From: Murimonas intestini
Lineage (GTDB): Bacteria; Bacillota; Clostridia; Lachnospirales; Lachnospiraceae
Length of the DNA stretch: 64,000 bases
NCBI GenBank assembly: GCA_003148945.1
Contig: QGGY01000005.1
Span: forward strand, 325,354 to 389,353
Direction of reading: 5' to 3'
Both the position numbers and the translations under genes were made by a program. This document shows positions 1 through 8,546 of this stretch, piece after piece (the stretch's first letter is position 1; each line of letters begins with the position of its first letter). Under the pieces are notes generated by a model that was not told the DNA's origin, did no database searches, and saw nothing but the letters and a program-made list of their open reading frames with translations.

Positions 1-8
1 CGAAAAAT

Positions 9-863
9 ATGAAATATACTAATTTGCTAATTACAGATTTCAAAAGTATAAGAAAGCGTTTTTTGTGCCAGCTTGCAATTTGTTTTTGTGCATTTTTGAT
101 ACTTTGCACCATATATGGAAGTATGATACATATGGGGAATCAATTTGGATTAATAAGCGGAAAGGGAAGTATATGGAATCTCCTGGCGTACCTTTTTATG
201 GGAACTAAATATGCAAAGCCAGAAGATTTCCAATTTTTCCAGGTTCCGGTTCTTTGGTGTCTGATTTATTTACCAGGACTATTTATATCAAATGACTTCA
301 CATTCCATATATTAGAAGCTACAGGTATCCAGCAGTTAGTACGGTTAAAGGCTAGGATTGGATGGTGGATAGAGAAGCTTATCCTGGCAGTATTATGCTT
401 GATTTTTTATATTATAGTCTTTGGATGTGCACTGCTCCTATACTGTGCTTTGAGTGGTATTCCTATTATGGGTAAAATGGATTTAGAGATATTTGCATAC
501 AGCAGTAGTTTTGCACCTATAGAAGAAGTAACAGGATTGTATTGGGTATTTCGGTTAATAGGATGTCCCATTCTTGTGCTATTTACTTTGATGTTTTTAC
601 AATTTGCGGTAGGAATTCTGGCGGGGCCTCTTTTAGGGTTCTTAGCATCTTCATCATGGCTGGTATCATCTACGGTGTATGCTTCTCCTTTTTTAATAGG
701 TAATCTTGGGATGGTTCTGAGGGATAAGAGTATAACGGATACAGGGATACAGGCAGGAGGATGTGTGGCAGTTTGTGTGTCTGCAATTATCTTGTGCCTG
801 TTTTTAATATGTATTGCAGCACGAAGAAAAGATTACTTATCAAAAGAACAGGAGGATACATAA
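9..863 (+). CDS. ABC-2-type transporter permease-like membrane protein
   Basis: A 284-residue very hydrophobic protein with about six membrane segments (near residues 20-40, 80-97, 125-150, 187-218, 225-240 and 250-270) and no recognisable catalytic motif. Its stop is directly followed by an ABC ATPase gene (ATG at 864), so it is most likely the membrane half of an ABC-2-type exporter of the kind used for peptide or bacteriocin export, immunity or antibiotic resistance. The cargo cannot be told from sequence. The start is the first ATG in the window; upstream sequence is cut off after 8 bases, so an earlier start cannot be excluded. The gene and its two followers look clearly richer in A+T than the rest of the window. 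Confidence 0.6.
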   Translation: MKYTNLLITDFKSIRKRFLCQLAICFCAFLILCTIYGSMIHMGNQFGLISGKGSIWNLLAYLFMGTKYAKPEDFQFFQVPVLWCLIYLPGLFISNDFTFHILEATGIQQLVRLKARIGWWIEKLILAVLCLIFYIIVFGCALLLYCALSGIPIMGKMDLEIFAYSSSFAPIEEVTGLYWVFRLIGCPILVLFTLMFLQFAVGILAGPLLGFLASSSWLVSSTVYASPFLIGNLGMVLRDKSITDTGIQAGGCVAVCVSAIILCLFLICIAARRKDYLSKEQEDT

Positions 864-1519
864 ATGGCTGGTTTACAGAAGCTGAAAATAGAACATGTCA
901 GTAAACAGATAAAGGGTTCACTTGTAATTGATGATATCAGCCTGATGTTTGTACCAGGCAGGATTTATGGTTTAAGAGGTATTAACGGCTCCGGAAAAAC
1001 AATGCTGATGAGGCTCATTTGCGGCTTGATAAGGCCTACTTCTGGAAATATATATTATGATGATATGGAACTGGGACATGATATTTTTTTCCTCCTGATG
1101 TTGGTGTTTTACTGGAAAACCCTTCTTTTCTGGATGGTTATACAGGTTATCAGAATTTGAAGCTGATTGCGGATATACAGAAAAAGATAGGAGAAAAAGA
1201 AATTAAAGAGATTCTTGACAAGGTAGGACTTGAACCTAATGATAAACGAAAGTATAAAAAGTATTCCCTGGGAATGAAACAGAGACTTGGTATTGCAGCT
1301 GCACTAATGGAGCAGCCCGATTTAGTTATTCTGGATGAACCATTTAATGCATTAGATACGGATGGTGTCACTATGACTGCAAACTTAATCAGGAATGAGA
1401 AAGAGAGAGGTGCACTGGTGATTATGGCTTGTCATGACAGGGAGCAATTAGAATTTTTAGCTGATGAAATTATAGAAATTTCAGGAGGTAAAGCAGCTAA
1501 AGAAAAAAAGGGGGAGTAA
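864..1519 (+). pseudogene. ABC transporter ATP-binding protein, split by a -1 frameshift
   Basis: Two overlapping reading frames (864-1160 and 1157-1519) make one ABC ATPase of about 217 residues when joined. The first part holds the Walker A motif GINGSGKT (residues 39-46). The second holds the degenerate signature YSLGMKQRLGIAAA and the Walker B stretch VILDEP with a following ALD. The frames join at a run of seven T (1084-1090) followed by C. Adding one T restores continuous homology (IFFPPDVGVLLENPSF). The 0-frame codons at the joint read T_TTT_TTC, which fits the X_XXY_YYZ rule for -1 ribosomal slippage, so programmed frameshifting, a real mutation or a homopolymer error are all possible. 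The gene has a good AGGAGG site and follows the permease gene without a gap. Confidence 0.75.
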
Positions 1520-1520
1520 G

Positions 1521-2138
1521 ATGGCTAAAAGGAAGCATTATTTTGTGATTGTGTTCGCTTTTTGTTTTCTTCTGGTCTTTTGGGGGTACCGCGTCTGGAA
1601 AATTAATAAAGAAGCAGTAATCATACCACAGGAGGAATATGCTAAAGGAGAGTGGGTTAATCTGGATGCATGTAAAATAGAACAATATGCAGTTATGACG
1701 GGATATGAAATCAAAGTAGAAGATACTTCCAGAATGAACGTGGAAGAGTATCTAAAGAAATATGCCTCCGGTGAAGAGATTAAAGAATATTGGCAGAAAG
1801 TAGAAAACCACTTGACAGTGGAGCCAGATGAAATTTTTATGGTTCATGTAAAAGTAAGAAATACCAGTATAGTAAGTGATAATACAAATGGGCTCAACTG
1901 GTTATGGATGTATCTGATCGATAAAGATAAATCATTGGATATGAATGCTGTTTTATACCCTTATGCTAATAGAAATGCGGGAGGCAGTGTTTCGTTCGCT
2001 TTGCGCCCCCAGACTGAGATGGATTTTTATCTGCCATACACCGTGCTTTACCGATATATTGACAAAGATGAGATTGATGAGATACCATTTAAGATGATGC
2101 TGAGTAAGTTTCCTGTAATGAAATTTGTGCAGGTGTAA
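1521..2138 (+). CDS. Membrane-anchored protein of unknown function beside ABC exporter
   Basis: A 205-residue protein with one N-terminal hydrophobic segment (about residues 7-23) and a mainly charged, soluble remainder, so it is probably tethered to the outside of the membrane. I know of small proteins of this layout (for example the DUF5028 type) next to ABC-2 exporter genes in Lachnospiraceae, and it may belong there, but I cannot confirm the family by eye. It starts two bases after the ATPase stop, behind GGGGGAG, and ends just before a strong terminator, so it is the last gene of the three-gene unit. It could be an accessory or immunity protein; that is inference. Confidence 0.6.
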   Translation: MAKRKHYFVIVFAFCFLLVFWGYRVWKINKEAVIIPQEEYAKGEWVNLDACKIEQYAVMTGYEIKVEDTSRMNVEEYLKKYASGEEIKEYWQKVENHLTVEPDEIFMVHVKVRNTSIVSDNTNGLNWLWMYLIDKDKSLDMNAVLYPYANRNAGGSVSFALRPQTEMDFYLPYTVLYRYIDKDEIDEIPFKMMLSKFPVMKFVQV

Positions 2139-2139
2139 A

Positions 2140-2190
2140 AAAGTTCCCGGATCCTGACAATGGCAGGAGATCCGGGAACTTTCTGTCTTT
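2140..2190 (+). terminator. Bidirectional rho-independent terminator
   Basis: A perfect 14-bp inverted repeat (AAAGTTCCCGGATC at 2140-2153, its complement at 2169-2182) closes on a 15-base loop and is flanked by A- and T-rich ends. It separates the rightward ABC exporter unit from the leftward flavin reductase gene. Confidence 0.85.
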
Positions 2191-2237
2191 ACTGCAGACA
2201 GCGCATACAGATTCTGAAGTCCTATTTGAAGTCTAAG

Positions 2238-2756
2238 TTACTGCGGGGTATCTGATTTCACCAGTACTTTCTGTATCTCGCATACATACATGGTATGGTA
2301 ATCTTTCTGCGGGTACCATTTTTCGCCTGCGCCATCATCGATAAAGCATTCCGGCTTTAATTCCTGTGCATACATCTTTCGGCAGATGAGCACTGTATCG
2401 GATTCCTGGAAATACGGGGTTTCCTCATCGCGGACAACGTTCAGACCGGCTTTGGCGATCTTGTCTTCATCCCGCCCTGAGGCAGTGCCCAGGTAATTCA
2501 GGGTCTTGCGGAAGGAATTATCCAAAACGGAGAGTGAGAGAGTATCAGAACCGTCTATAAATTCCTTTGTGTAGCGCTGTGGGCGGATAAAGATGTATGC
2601 CACATTTTTGCCCCATATAACGCCTACGCCTCCCCAGGAAGCTGTCATGGTGTTGCATTTTCCGTCCTTTTCTGCTGTCACCAGCAGCCAGTCTTTTCCA
2701 ATCATCTGGAACGGATTACTTTTAAGTTCTGTTGCAGCGATCTCTTTAAAACTCAT
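2238..2756 (-). CDS. Flavin reductase family protein
   Basis: A 172-residue protein of the flavin-reductase-like FMN-binding split-barrel family. Typical features are the N-terminal WLLVTAEKDGKCNTMTAS stretch, which forms the flavin-binding strand and turn, and the IFIRPQRYT segment followed by the SLSVLD strand. Such proteins bind FMN and reduce flavin or an unknown acceptor with NAD(P)H in the cytoplasm. An upstream ATG at 2774 is in frame, but the sequence AAAGGAG lies between the two and places the ribosome on the ATG at 2756 (MSFKEIAAT). It appears to be a single-gene unit. The physiological substrate cannot be read from sequence. Confidence 0.85.
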   Translation of the reverse strand: MSFKEIAATELKSNPFQMIGKDWLLVTAEKDGKCNTMTASWGGVGVIWGKNVAYIFIRPQRYTKEFIDGSDTLSLSVLDNSFRKTLNYLGTASGRDEDKIAKAGLNVVRDEETPYFQESDTVLICRKMYAQELKPECFIDDGAGEKWYPQKDYHTMYVCEIQKVLVKSDTPQ

Positions 2757-2808
2757 TTTAAAATCTCCTTTCATATTAAACAGCTAAATACAAAGATGCG
2801 CAGGTAAG

Positions 2809-4683
2809 TCAGCTTGCCTTTACTTTATTCCACATCTCATTATAGACAGAGTCGAATTCATCACCTAAAAATCTGTATGTCTCGCAGTCTTTAAGCTCCT
2901 CATCATCTGGAAAAGCGATGGGGCTGTTGCGGATGCTGTCGTCTTCAATCAGGTCTCTGGCCGCGGTGTTTGGAGTTGAGTAAGTGATGTATTCAAAATT
3001 CATAAGTGCGATGTCAGGACGGCAGAGGAAATTGATAAATTTTTCTGCATTCTCCTTGTGCTGCGCATTTTTTGGAATGACCCAGGAGTCTATCCAGATG
3101 TTGGAGCCTTCTTTTGGAATGACATATTCCAGATCTGCATTTTCCTGCTGAGTATAGATGGCCTCTCCGGAGTATATGACGCCGATAGCCGCTTCATTCC
3201 CAATCATTTTGTCGCGGACCTGGTCGATCACATATGCCTGCACAAGCGGTTTCTGTCTGATCAGCATATCTCTGGCTGCTGTCAGCTCATCCAGGTCTGT
3301 GGAATTCAGAGAATATCCAAGATATTTCAGGGTGACGCCGAAGGCATCCCGGACACTGTCCTGCATCAGTATATTATCTTTATACTTCTCATCCCAGAGT
3401 ACGCTCCAGCTGTCAATAGGTTCATCTACCATAGTCTTATTATAGAGTATGCCTACAGTGCCCCAGCAGTACGGCACTGAATACAGGTTTCCCGGATCGA
3501 ATTCTTCGGATTTTTCCAGGTAAGTTTTGCCGATATTTTTAATATTGGGGATATTGTCGTAATTGAGCTCAGCCAGCAGGCCGTTTTCCCGCATCCGCTG
3601 GATCATATAATCTGAGGGGCAGACCACATCATAGGCGATGGCCCCCGACTGAACCTTTGGATACATGATCTCATTAGTCTCAAATTCTTCATAGACAACA
3701 TCAATTCCAGTCTCTTCCTCAAAGATGGTTATAACCTCCGGATCCAGATACTCGCCCCAGTTATAGACAATAACCTTGTCATCTGTTCCAAGGCCGCCCT
3801 GTCCGGCATAGTAGAAGCCTCCTGCTATGAGGACAATGGCCATCAGGGCAGGTACCACGCGTTTACAGATAATGGAAACAGCTTTTGTGCGTTTTGTGAT
3901 CACTTTCCTGGCCTTTTTGCTGTCGGCGGGAGAGACATTGATAAGGATCAGCAGGATCAGCACAGTCACGAAAAGGAGGGTGGACAGTGCATACATCTCC
4001 GGCTTTATCCCCTTCCTCACCTCTGTGTAGATCTTTGTGGAGAGGGTATCGATCCCCGGCCCCTTGGTAAAATGCGTAATGACGAAATCGTCCAGGGACA
4101 TGGTGAAGGCCAGCATGAAGCCTGACAGCACGCCGGGCATGATATCAGGAAAGACAACGGAAAAGAAAGCCTTCAAAGGAGAAGCCCCCAGATCCAGAGC
4201 TGCCTCATAAGTACTGCGTTTTGTCTGTTTCAGTTTTGGCGTGACACTTAATATCACATATGGAATATTAAAAGTAATATGTGCGATCAATATCGTGGAA
4301 AATCCCAGCGTTATATGGAAAGCGATAAAGAGGAGCATCAGTGAGATACCCATTACGATTTCCGCATTAAGCATGGGGATATTAGTAAGCCCCATAAAAA
4401 CCGTGCGGGATTTTTTCTTCATCCCCTGCATGCCGATGGCCGCCAAAGTGCCAAGTATGGTGGCGATAAGGGCTGAGAGCAGGGCAATGATCAGTGTTGT
4501 GTACAGGGCATTCATGATCTGGCTGTTCTGGAAAAGTGATTTGTACCAGTCAATGGTGAATCCCCCCCATTTTGCCCTGGTCCTGGAAGCATTAAAGGAC
4601 AGAACGATGAGTGTCACGATCGGGGCATAGAGCAGGATGAAGATCAGCGCCATATACACTTTTTGAGATACTTTTTTTATCAA
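2809..4683 (-). CDS. potCD: Fused polyamine ABC transporter permease and substrate-binding protein (PotC-PotD)
   Basis: A 624-residue fusion. Residues 1 to about 255 are a PotC-type permease with six membrane segments and the EAA loop EAALDLGASPLKAFF that contacts the ATPase. A basic linker and one extra membrane helix (about 275-292) lead to an extracytoplasmic domain (about 300-624) that matches PotD, beginning VIVYNWGEYLDPEVI and continuing with YDVVCPSDYMIQRM. In most bacteria potC and potD are separate and PotD of Gram-positives is a lipoprotein; here the receptor is covalently anchored through the added helix. It overlaps potB by 4 bp and ends the operon. Polyamine (spermidine/putrescine) uptake is inferred from family and gene order; the exact substrate is not visible. 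Confidence 0.9.
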   Translation of the reverse strand: MIKKVSQKVYMALIFILLYAPIVTLIVLSFNASRTRAKWGGFTIDWYKSLFQNSQIMNALYTTLIIALLSALIATILGTLAAIGMQGMKKKSRTVFMGLTNIPMLNAEIVMGISLMLLFIAFHITLGFSTILIAHITFNIPYVILSVTPKLKQTKRSTYEAALDLGASPLKAFFSVVFPDIMPGVLSGFMLAFTMSLDDFVITHFTKGPGIDTLSTKIYTEVRKGIKPEMYALSTLLFVTVLILLILINVSPADSKKARKVITKRTKAVSIICKRVVPALMAIVLIAGGFYYAGQGGLGTDDKVIVYNWGEYLDPEVITIFEEETGIDVVYEEFETNEIMYPKVQSGAIAYDVVCPSDYMIQRMRENGLLAELNYDNIPNIKNIGKTYLEKSEEFDPGNLYSVPYCWGTVGILYNKTMVDEPIDSWSVLWDEKYKDNILMQDSVRDAFGVTLKYLGYSLNSTDLDELTAARDMLIRQKPLVQAYVIDQVRDKMIGNEAAIGVIYSGEAIYTQQENADLEYVIPKEGSNIWIDSWVIPKNAQHKENAEKFINFLCRPDIALMNFEYITYSTPNTAARDLIEDDSIRNSPIAFPDDEELKDCETYRFLGDEFDSVYNEMWNKVKAS

Positions 4684-5495
4684 AATGCTGTTCCCTCCCC
4701 GTCTTTATCATATTTAGCCACAACAGCCATACTTGCGATAATAAAAATCATGAGTACCAGAGACAGGCCGCTGCCCACATTCCAGTTGCTTCCCTGCTTG
4801 AATGCCTGCTCGATCACATTGCCTATCATCAGAATCTTTCCGCCTCCCAGCAAGTCTGAGATAACGAAGGTTGTCAGAGCGGGGACGAATACCATAGTGA
4901 TCCCGCTGATGATGCCCGGCATGCTCAGCGGCAGTATGATCTTGAAAAATGTAGTGCGGCTGTTGGCGCCCAGGTCCCTGGCGGCGTTGATAACATCCCT
5001 GTCCAGTTTGATCAGCACATTATAGATGGGCAGGACCATAAAGGGCAGAAAATTATAAACCATGCCGAGAATGATGGCATAAGGTGTATTAATAATATCC
5101 AGGGAAGGCAGGTGCAGTACGTTTAAAATGCTGTTGATGACGCCTGTCTTCTCAAGCAGTGTCTGCCATGCCAGGGTACGCAGAAGAAAATTCATCCACA
5201 TGGGAAGGATGAAAATGAGCACAATAAAGCTGGACTGGCTGACGCTTTTGGCGCTGAGTATCATGGCAAGCGGATAAGCCAGCAGCAGGCAGATCACCGT
5301 GCTTACTACGGAGAGCAGCACCGCTATCCCCAGAGCCTTCAGATTTTCAGGTGTGGTGATCTTGGCGATGTTGTCCCAGGTGAATGCGCCTGAAGTATCT
5401 GTCAGACCATAATATACGATCATTAACAGCGGTATGACTACGAAGGCCACTGACCAGAACAGGTAAGGGCCTGCAAGTAATTTTTTATTCTTCAA
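4680..5495 (-). CDS. potB: Spermidine/putrescine ABC transporter permease PotB
   Basis: A membrane protein of about 271 residues with six helices and the permease EAA-like loop [20 protein letters not shown]. With potA upstream and potCD downstream it forms the complete importer. An ATG at 5513 is in frame but has no ribosome binding site. AGGAGG follows it and lies 9 bases before a TTG at 5495, giving [14 protein letters not shown], a typical PotB amino end; I therefore favour the TTG start. This start overlaps the end of potA by 11 bp, so translation is probably coupled. Confidence 0.9.
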   Translation of the reverse strand: MKNKKLLAGPYLFWSVAFVVIPLLMIVYYGLTDTSGAFTWDNIAKITTPENLKALGIAVLLSVVSTVICLLLAYPLAMILSAKSVSQSSFIVLIFILPMWMNFLLRTLAWQTLLEKTGVINSILNVLHLPSLDIINTPYAIILGMVYNFLPFMVLPIYNVLIKLDRDVINAARDLGANSRTTFFKIILPLSMPGIISGITMVFVPALTTFVISDLLGGGKILMIGNVIEQAFKQGSNWNVGSGLSLVLMIFIIASMAVVAKYDKDGEGTAF

Positions 5496-6558
5496 CCCCG
5501 ACAGCCTCCTCATCTTCCGATACTGGTTTGTTCATGATCTGGATATCGAACGGGTCTACCTTGATGCCGACCTCAGTTCCCACCGGAACCATGTCTGTTG
5601 AATGCACGAGCCATTCAAAGTTGTTAGCAGTGACTTCCATTTCATAGTGCACTCCCTTGAAGATAAGGTGAGTGACAATGCCGGTCATAGTGCCGTCAGC
5701 AGGGGAGACAAGATCAATATCCTCGGGGCGGATCACTACGTCAACTGGTTTATTTTTGCCAAAGCCGGTATCTACGCACTTGAAAGGAACACCGAGGATC
5801 TTTACAAGCTTATCCTCCACCATGAGGGAGGGAATGATATTGCTGTCCCCGATAAAGTCAGCCACAAAGGCATTTTCAGGCTCATTGTAGATCTTTTCAG
5901 GTGTTCCGATCTGCTGGATGTAGCCCTGATTCATTACAACGATAGTGTCTGACATGGTGAGGGCCTCTTCCTGGTCATGTGTCACATAGATGAAGGTTAT
6001 GCCCAGCTCATTTTTCAGACGGATCAGTTCATACTGCATGTCCTGGCGCAGTTTCAGGTCCAGAGCGCCCAGAGGTTCATCCAGAAGAAGGACCTTTGGT
6101 TCATTCACGATCGCCCTTGCGATGGCGATCCTCTGCTGCTGGCCGCCGCTTAATGAATCAGGTGAACGGTCCTCAAAGCCCTCCAGATTTACAAGCTTTA
6201 AAGCATATTTGATCTTATCCTGTATATAAGTCTTGCTCTTGCCTTTGATTTTCAGTCCAAAAGCAATATTCTCAGCAATGCTCATGTGGGAAAAGAGAGC
6301 ATATTTCTGGAAGACCGTGTTCAGCTGTCTTTTATTAGGAGGAAGTTTCGTAATATCCTCGCCGTTAAATATCACCTGTCCGCTGTCCGGCGTCTCAAAT
6401 CCGCCCAGAATGCGCAGTGTGGTAGTCTTGCCGCAGCCGCTTGGGCCAAGCAGGGTCAAAAATTCGTTCTCGCGGATGTAGAGGTTCAGTTCATCCAGCA
6501 CCGTCTGTCCGTCAAAGGATTTTGTGATATTGACAAGGTCAATCAATTTGTCTTTCAT
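5485..6558 (-). CDS. potA: Spermidine/putrescine ABC transporter ATP-binding protein PotA
   Basis: A 357-residue ABC ATPase of the PotA/CysA/MalK class. Visible motifs are Walker [10 protein letters not shown], the Q-loop [13 protein letters not shown], the signature LSGGQQQR, Walker [13 protein letters not shown] and the switch histidine in YVTHDQEEA. The last roughly 110 residues form the regulatory TOBE domain. It powers the PotB/PotCD importer on the inner face of the membrane. It lies 22 bp after the cupin-XRE regulator gene and begins the transport part of the operon, with RBS AGGAGG before ATG. Confidence 0.95.
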   Translation of the reverse strand: MKDKLIDLVNITKSFDGQTVLDELNLYIRENEFLTLLGPSGCGKTTTLRILGGFETPDSGQVIFNGEDITKLPPNKRQLNTVFQKYALFSHMSIAENIAFGLKIKGKSKTYIQDKIKYALKLVNLEGFEDRSPDSLSGGQQQRIAIARAIVNEPKVLLLDEPLGALDLKLRQDMQYELIRLKNELGITFIYVTHDQEEALTMSDTIVVMNQGYIQQIGTPEKIYNEPENAFVADFIGDSNIIPSLMVEDKLVKILGVPFKCVDTGFGKNKPVDVVIRPEDIDLVSPADGTMTGIVTHLIFKGVHYEMEVTANNFEWLVHSTDMVPVGTEVGIKVDPFDIQIMNKPVSEDEEAVGVEE

Positions 6559-6580
6559 TTTAATTCCTCCTGAAGTAGAT

Positions 6581-7120
6581 TTAAAAGCTGGGAGGTGAAC
6601 TCACCCAGATTAATGTGGCAGGTGTCTTGCCGGTGTTTTTGATAAAATGCTGCTTAGCAGGCTGGTAATAAAAGGATTCCCCTTTTTTTGCCTTATATGT
6701 CTTTTTGCCGATGATAATACTGATGCTGCCGGAAAGCACATATCCGAATTCCTCACCTTCATGGGGCTGGTCAGGATATGTGGAACCGCCGGGCTCAAGG
6801 GTCAGGCGTATGGGCTCCATCATATTTTTCTGGGCATTGGGAACGATCCACTCTATTTTATTGTGATATTCCTGATCGATTTTTTCAAAATAGTCCGCAT
6901 CCCTGAAAACGATCTGCTCCTCTGTTTCCTCGCAGAAGAACTCACTTAGATTCGTTCCGAGACACTGCAGGATGTCACACAGCGTTGCGATAGAAGGAGA
7001 ATTGAGATCCCTTTCCAGCTGTGAGATGAATCCTTTTGAAAGTTCTGTACGGTCAGCGAGCTCTTCCTGGGTAAGCCCTCTGGCAGTGCGCAGTTCTTTG
7101 ATTTTTTGACCGATATGCAA
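6581..7120 (-). CDS. XRE-family regulator with C-terminal cupin domain
   Basis: A regulator of about 179 residues. An N-terminal helix-turn-helix of XRE type ([19 protein letters not shown], about residues 2-60) is followed by a cupin barrel near residues 105-175 ([15 protein letters not shown], then [13 protein letters not shown]). This is the architecture of PuuR-like polyamine regulators, and the gene heads the pot operon, so it probably senses polyamines and controls uptake. Its start is best taken as the TTG at 7120, preceded by AAAGGAGGG with six bases between; the ATG at 7147 has no such site. A dyad lies just downstream of its own promoter, which suggests autoregulation. Confidence 0.88.
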   Translation of the reverse strand: MHIGQKIKELRTARGLTQEELADRTELSKGFISQLERDLNSPSIATLCDILQCLGTNLSEFFCEETEEQIVFRDADYFEKIDQEYHNKIEWIVPNAQKNMMEPIRLTLEPGGSTYPDQPHEGEEFGYVLSGSISIIIGKKTYKAKKGESFYYQPAKQHFIKNTGKTPATLIWVSSPPSF

Positions 7121-7150
7121 GAGAATCCCTCCTTTGTGGATAAACATGAA

Positions 7151-7167
7151 GTTTACAATTAGTAAAC
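7151..7167. promoter_or_regulatory. Candidate operator in the leader of the pot operon
   Basis: A perfect 6-bp inverted repeat, GTTTAC-N5-GTAAAC, lies 15 bases downstream of the -10 box on the minus strand, where a repressor would block transcription. The neighbouring cupin-XRE protein is the natural candidate ligand. Confidence 0.5.
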
Positions 7168-7181
7168 AAACGCTAAGAATG

Positions 7182-7209
7182 ATTATACATCTTTGATGCC
7201 CGTTGTCAA
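7182..7209 (-). promoter_or_regulatory. Sigma-A promoter of the pot operon
   Basis: On the minus strand a consensus TTGACA (plus 7204-7209) and a consensus TATAAT (plus 7182-7187) are 16 bp apart, directing transcription into the XRE regulator and potA-potB-potCD. Confidence 0.8.
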
Positions 7210-7248
7210 TAGAAAAGAGAGAGATTTTAAAAAGTTTTATATTAACAA

Positions 7249-7262
7249 ATAAACATGTTTAT
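7249..7262. promoter_or_regulatory. Perfect 14-bp palindrome before the lactonase gene
   Basis: ATAAACATGTTTAT is fully palindromic and sits about 60 bp upstream of the lactonase start, overlapping a possible -10 (TATGAT at 7260-7265). Its GTTTA half-sites resemble the dyad at 7151-7167, but in the opposite arrangement. Confidence 0.4.
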
Positions 7263-7324
7263 GATAAGATAAGTAAGAACAAATGCCGGAGGGCGAACAG
7301 CACAGTTTAAGGAGGAGAATTATT

Positions 7325-8398
7325 ATGAGTGAATCAAAGGACAGATACGTTGCTTATGTAGGCACATATACCCACGGAAGCAGCATTGGTATCCATGTAT
7401 ATGATATAGACGCTGAGAATGGGACAATGAAGGAACGAAATGTGATACCTGTAAATAATGCATCCCACATCTGCAAATCTAATAACGGGGAATATCTCTA
7501 TTCAATAGCAGATGAGGGCGTAGAGGTGCTGAAGATAGACCAGGAGACAGGCGATCTGGAGCCTATCAATAAGGTGGGGATCGATGGCATGAGAGGATGT
7601 TTTTTGTCCACAGATATATCAGGAAAATTTCTGTTTGTAGGGGGATATCATGACGGAAAGATCACAGTTGTCCGCATACATCAGGACGGCAGGCTGGGCA
7701 GTGTCCTGGATGGCATCTTCCACAAAGGGCTGGGCAGCGTGGCTGAGAGGAATTTCCGCCCCCATGTGAGCTGTGCCATGCCCACACCTGACGGAAAATA
7801 CCTCTGTGTAGTTGACAATGGGATTGACCAGATCAAGCTCTATACAGTAAATCCTGTAACAGGAAAATTAAAGCTCTATGATATTGTGCGCTGTGAACTG
7901 GAATCAGGGCCAAGGCTCATCAGATTCAGCAGAAACGGAAAGTTTGCGTATGTTATATGTGAGCTCAGCAACCAGATCAATGTGTACACATACGACGGCA
8001 GCGGAAAGAATCCTCGTTTCGATCTGATCCAGACTGTTGATACGCCTATGGATGCTGCTGAAGGGGCATGTGCTGCTTCAGGACTGAGGATTTCACCGAG
8101 CGGCAAATATCTCTACTGTTCAACAGCAGGAGACAACAGCGCGGGAGTATTTAAGATAGACCAGGAGACGGGAATGCTTTCGAAAGTGTGTATCCTGCCC
8201 ATCAGCGGAAAGTATCCTAAGGATATCGCTGTGATACCGGGGGAGGAGAAGACTCTCGTAGTGCTTAACCACGAGTCAAATGATATCAGATTCTTCAGAA
8301 TTGATTATGAAAAAGGACTGCTTGTGATGAAGGGAAGACCAATCACTATAGAGACGCCCAACTGCATCCTGATCTCTAAAGTAGGATCACCGGAATAA
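7325..8398 (+). CDS. Lactonase family beta-propeller protein (6-phosphogluconolactonase-like)
   Basis: A 357-residue protein of the Pgl/YbhE-type seven-bladed propeller lactonase family. Repeated blade signatures are visible, such as YVGTYTHGSSIGIHVYDID at the start, GGYHDGKITVVRIH, DNGIDQIKLYTVNP and LNHESNDIRFFRID. Members hydrolyse 6-phosphogluconolactone or other sugar lactones in the cytoplasm, but many have untested substrates. The start at 7325 follows AAGGAGGAG; an in-frame ATG at 7283 has no site. It is transcribed alone, divergently from the pot operon, and ends at a strong terminator. Confidence 0.85.
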   Translation: MSESKDRYVAYVGTYTHGSSIGIHVYDIDAENGTMKERNVIPVNNASHICKSNNGEYLYSIADEGVEVLKIDQETGDLEPINKVGIDGMRGCFLSTDISGKFLFVGGYHDGKITVVRIHQDGRLGSVLDGIFHKGLGSVAERNFRPHVSCAMPTPDGKYLCVVDNGIDQIKLYTVNPVTGKLKLYDIVRCELESGPRLIRFSRNGKFAYVICELSNQINVYTYDGSGKNPRFDLIQTVDTPMDAAEGACAASGLRISPSGKYLYCSTAGDNSAGVFKIDQETGMLSKVCILPISGKYPKDIAVIPGEEKTLVVLNHESNDIRFFRIDYEKGLLVMKGRPITIETPNCILISKVGSPE

Positions 8399-8451
8399 TA
8401 TTTATAGAACAAAAGCTGCGCATCCTCCAGGAGGGTTTTATTTCATAAGAA

Positions 8452-8503
8452 AAGGCCTGCGGACCGGGATAGTTTAATATCCGGCCGCAGGCCTTATGTT
8501 TTT
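8452..8503 (+). terminator. Rho-independent terminator after lactonase gene
   Basis: AAGGCCTGCGG (8452-8462) pairs perfectly with 8485-8495 and is followed by a T-rich tract. It separates the lactonase gene from the convergent aroC. Confidence 0.85.
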
Positions 8504-8546
8504 GCTGTAATAAGTTAAATTCTGGCTTGCCTGGCTCACGCGTCCC

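Noticed and set aside
3058..3480. Several long plus-strand frames opposite potCD, potA and aroC
   Set aside because: They lie opposite clear conserved genes, have no motifs or ribosome binding sites, and show antisense-type composition.
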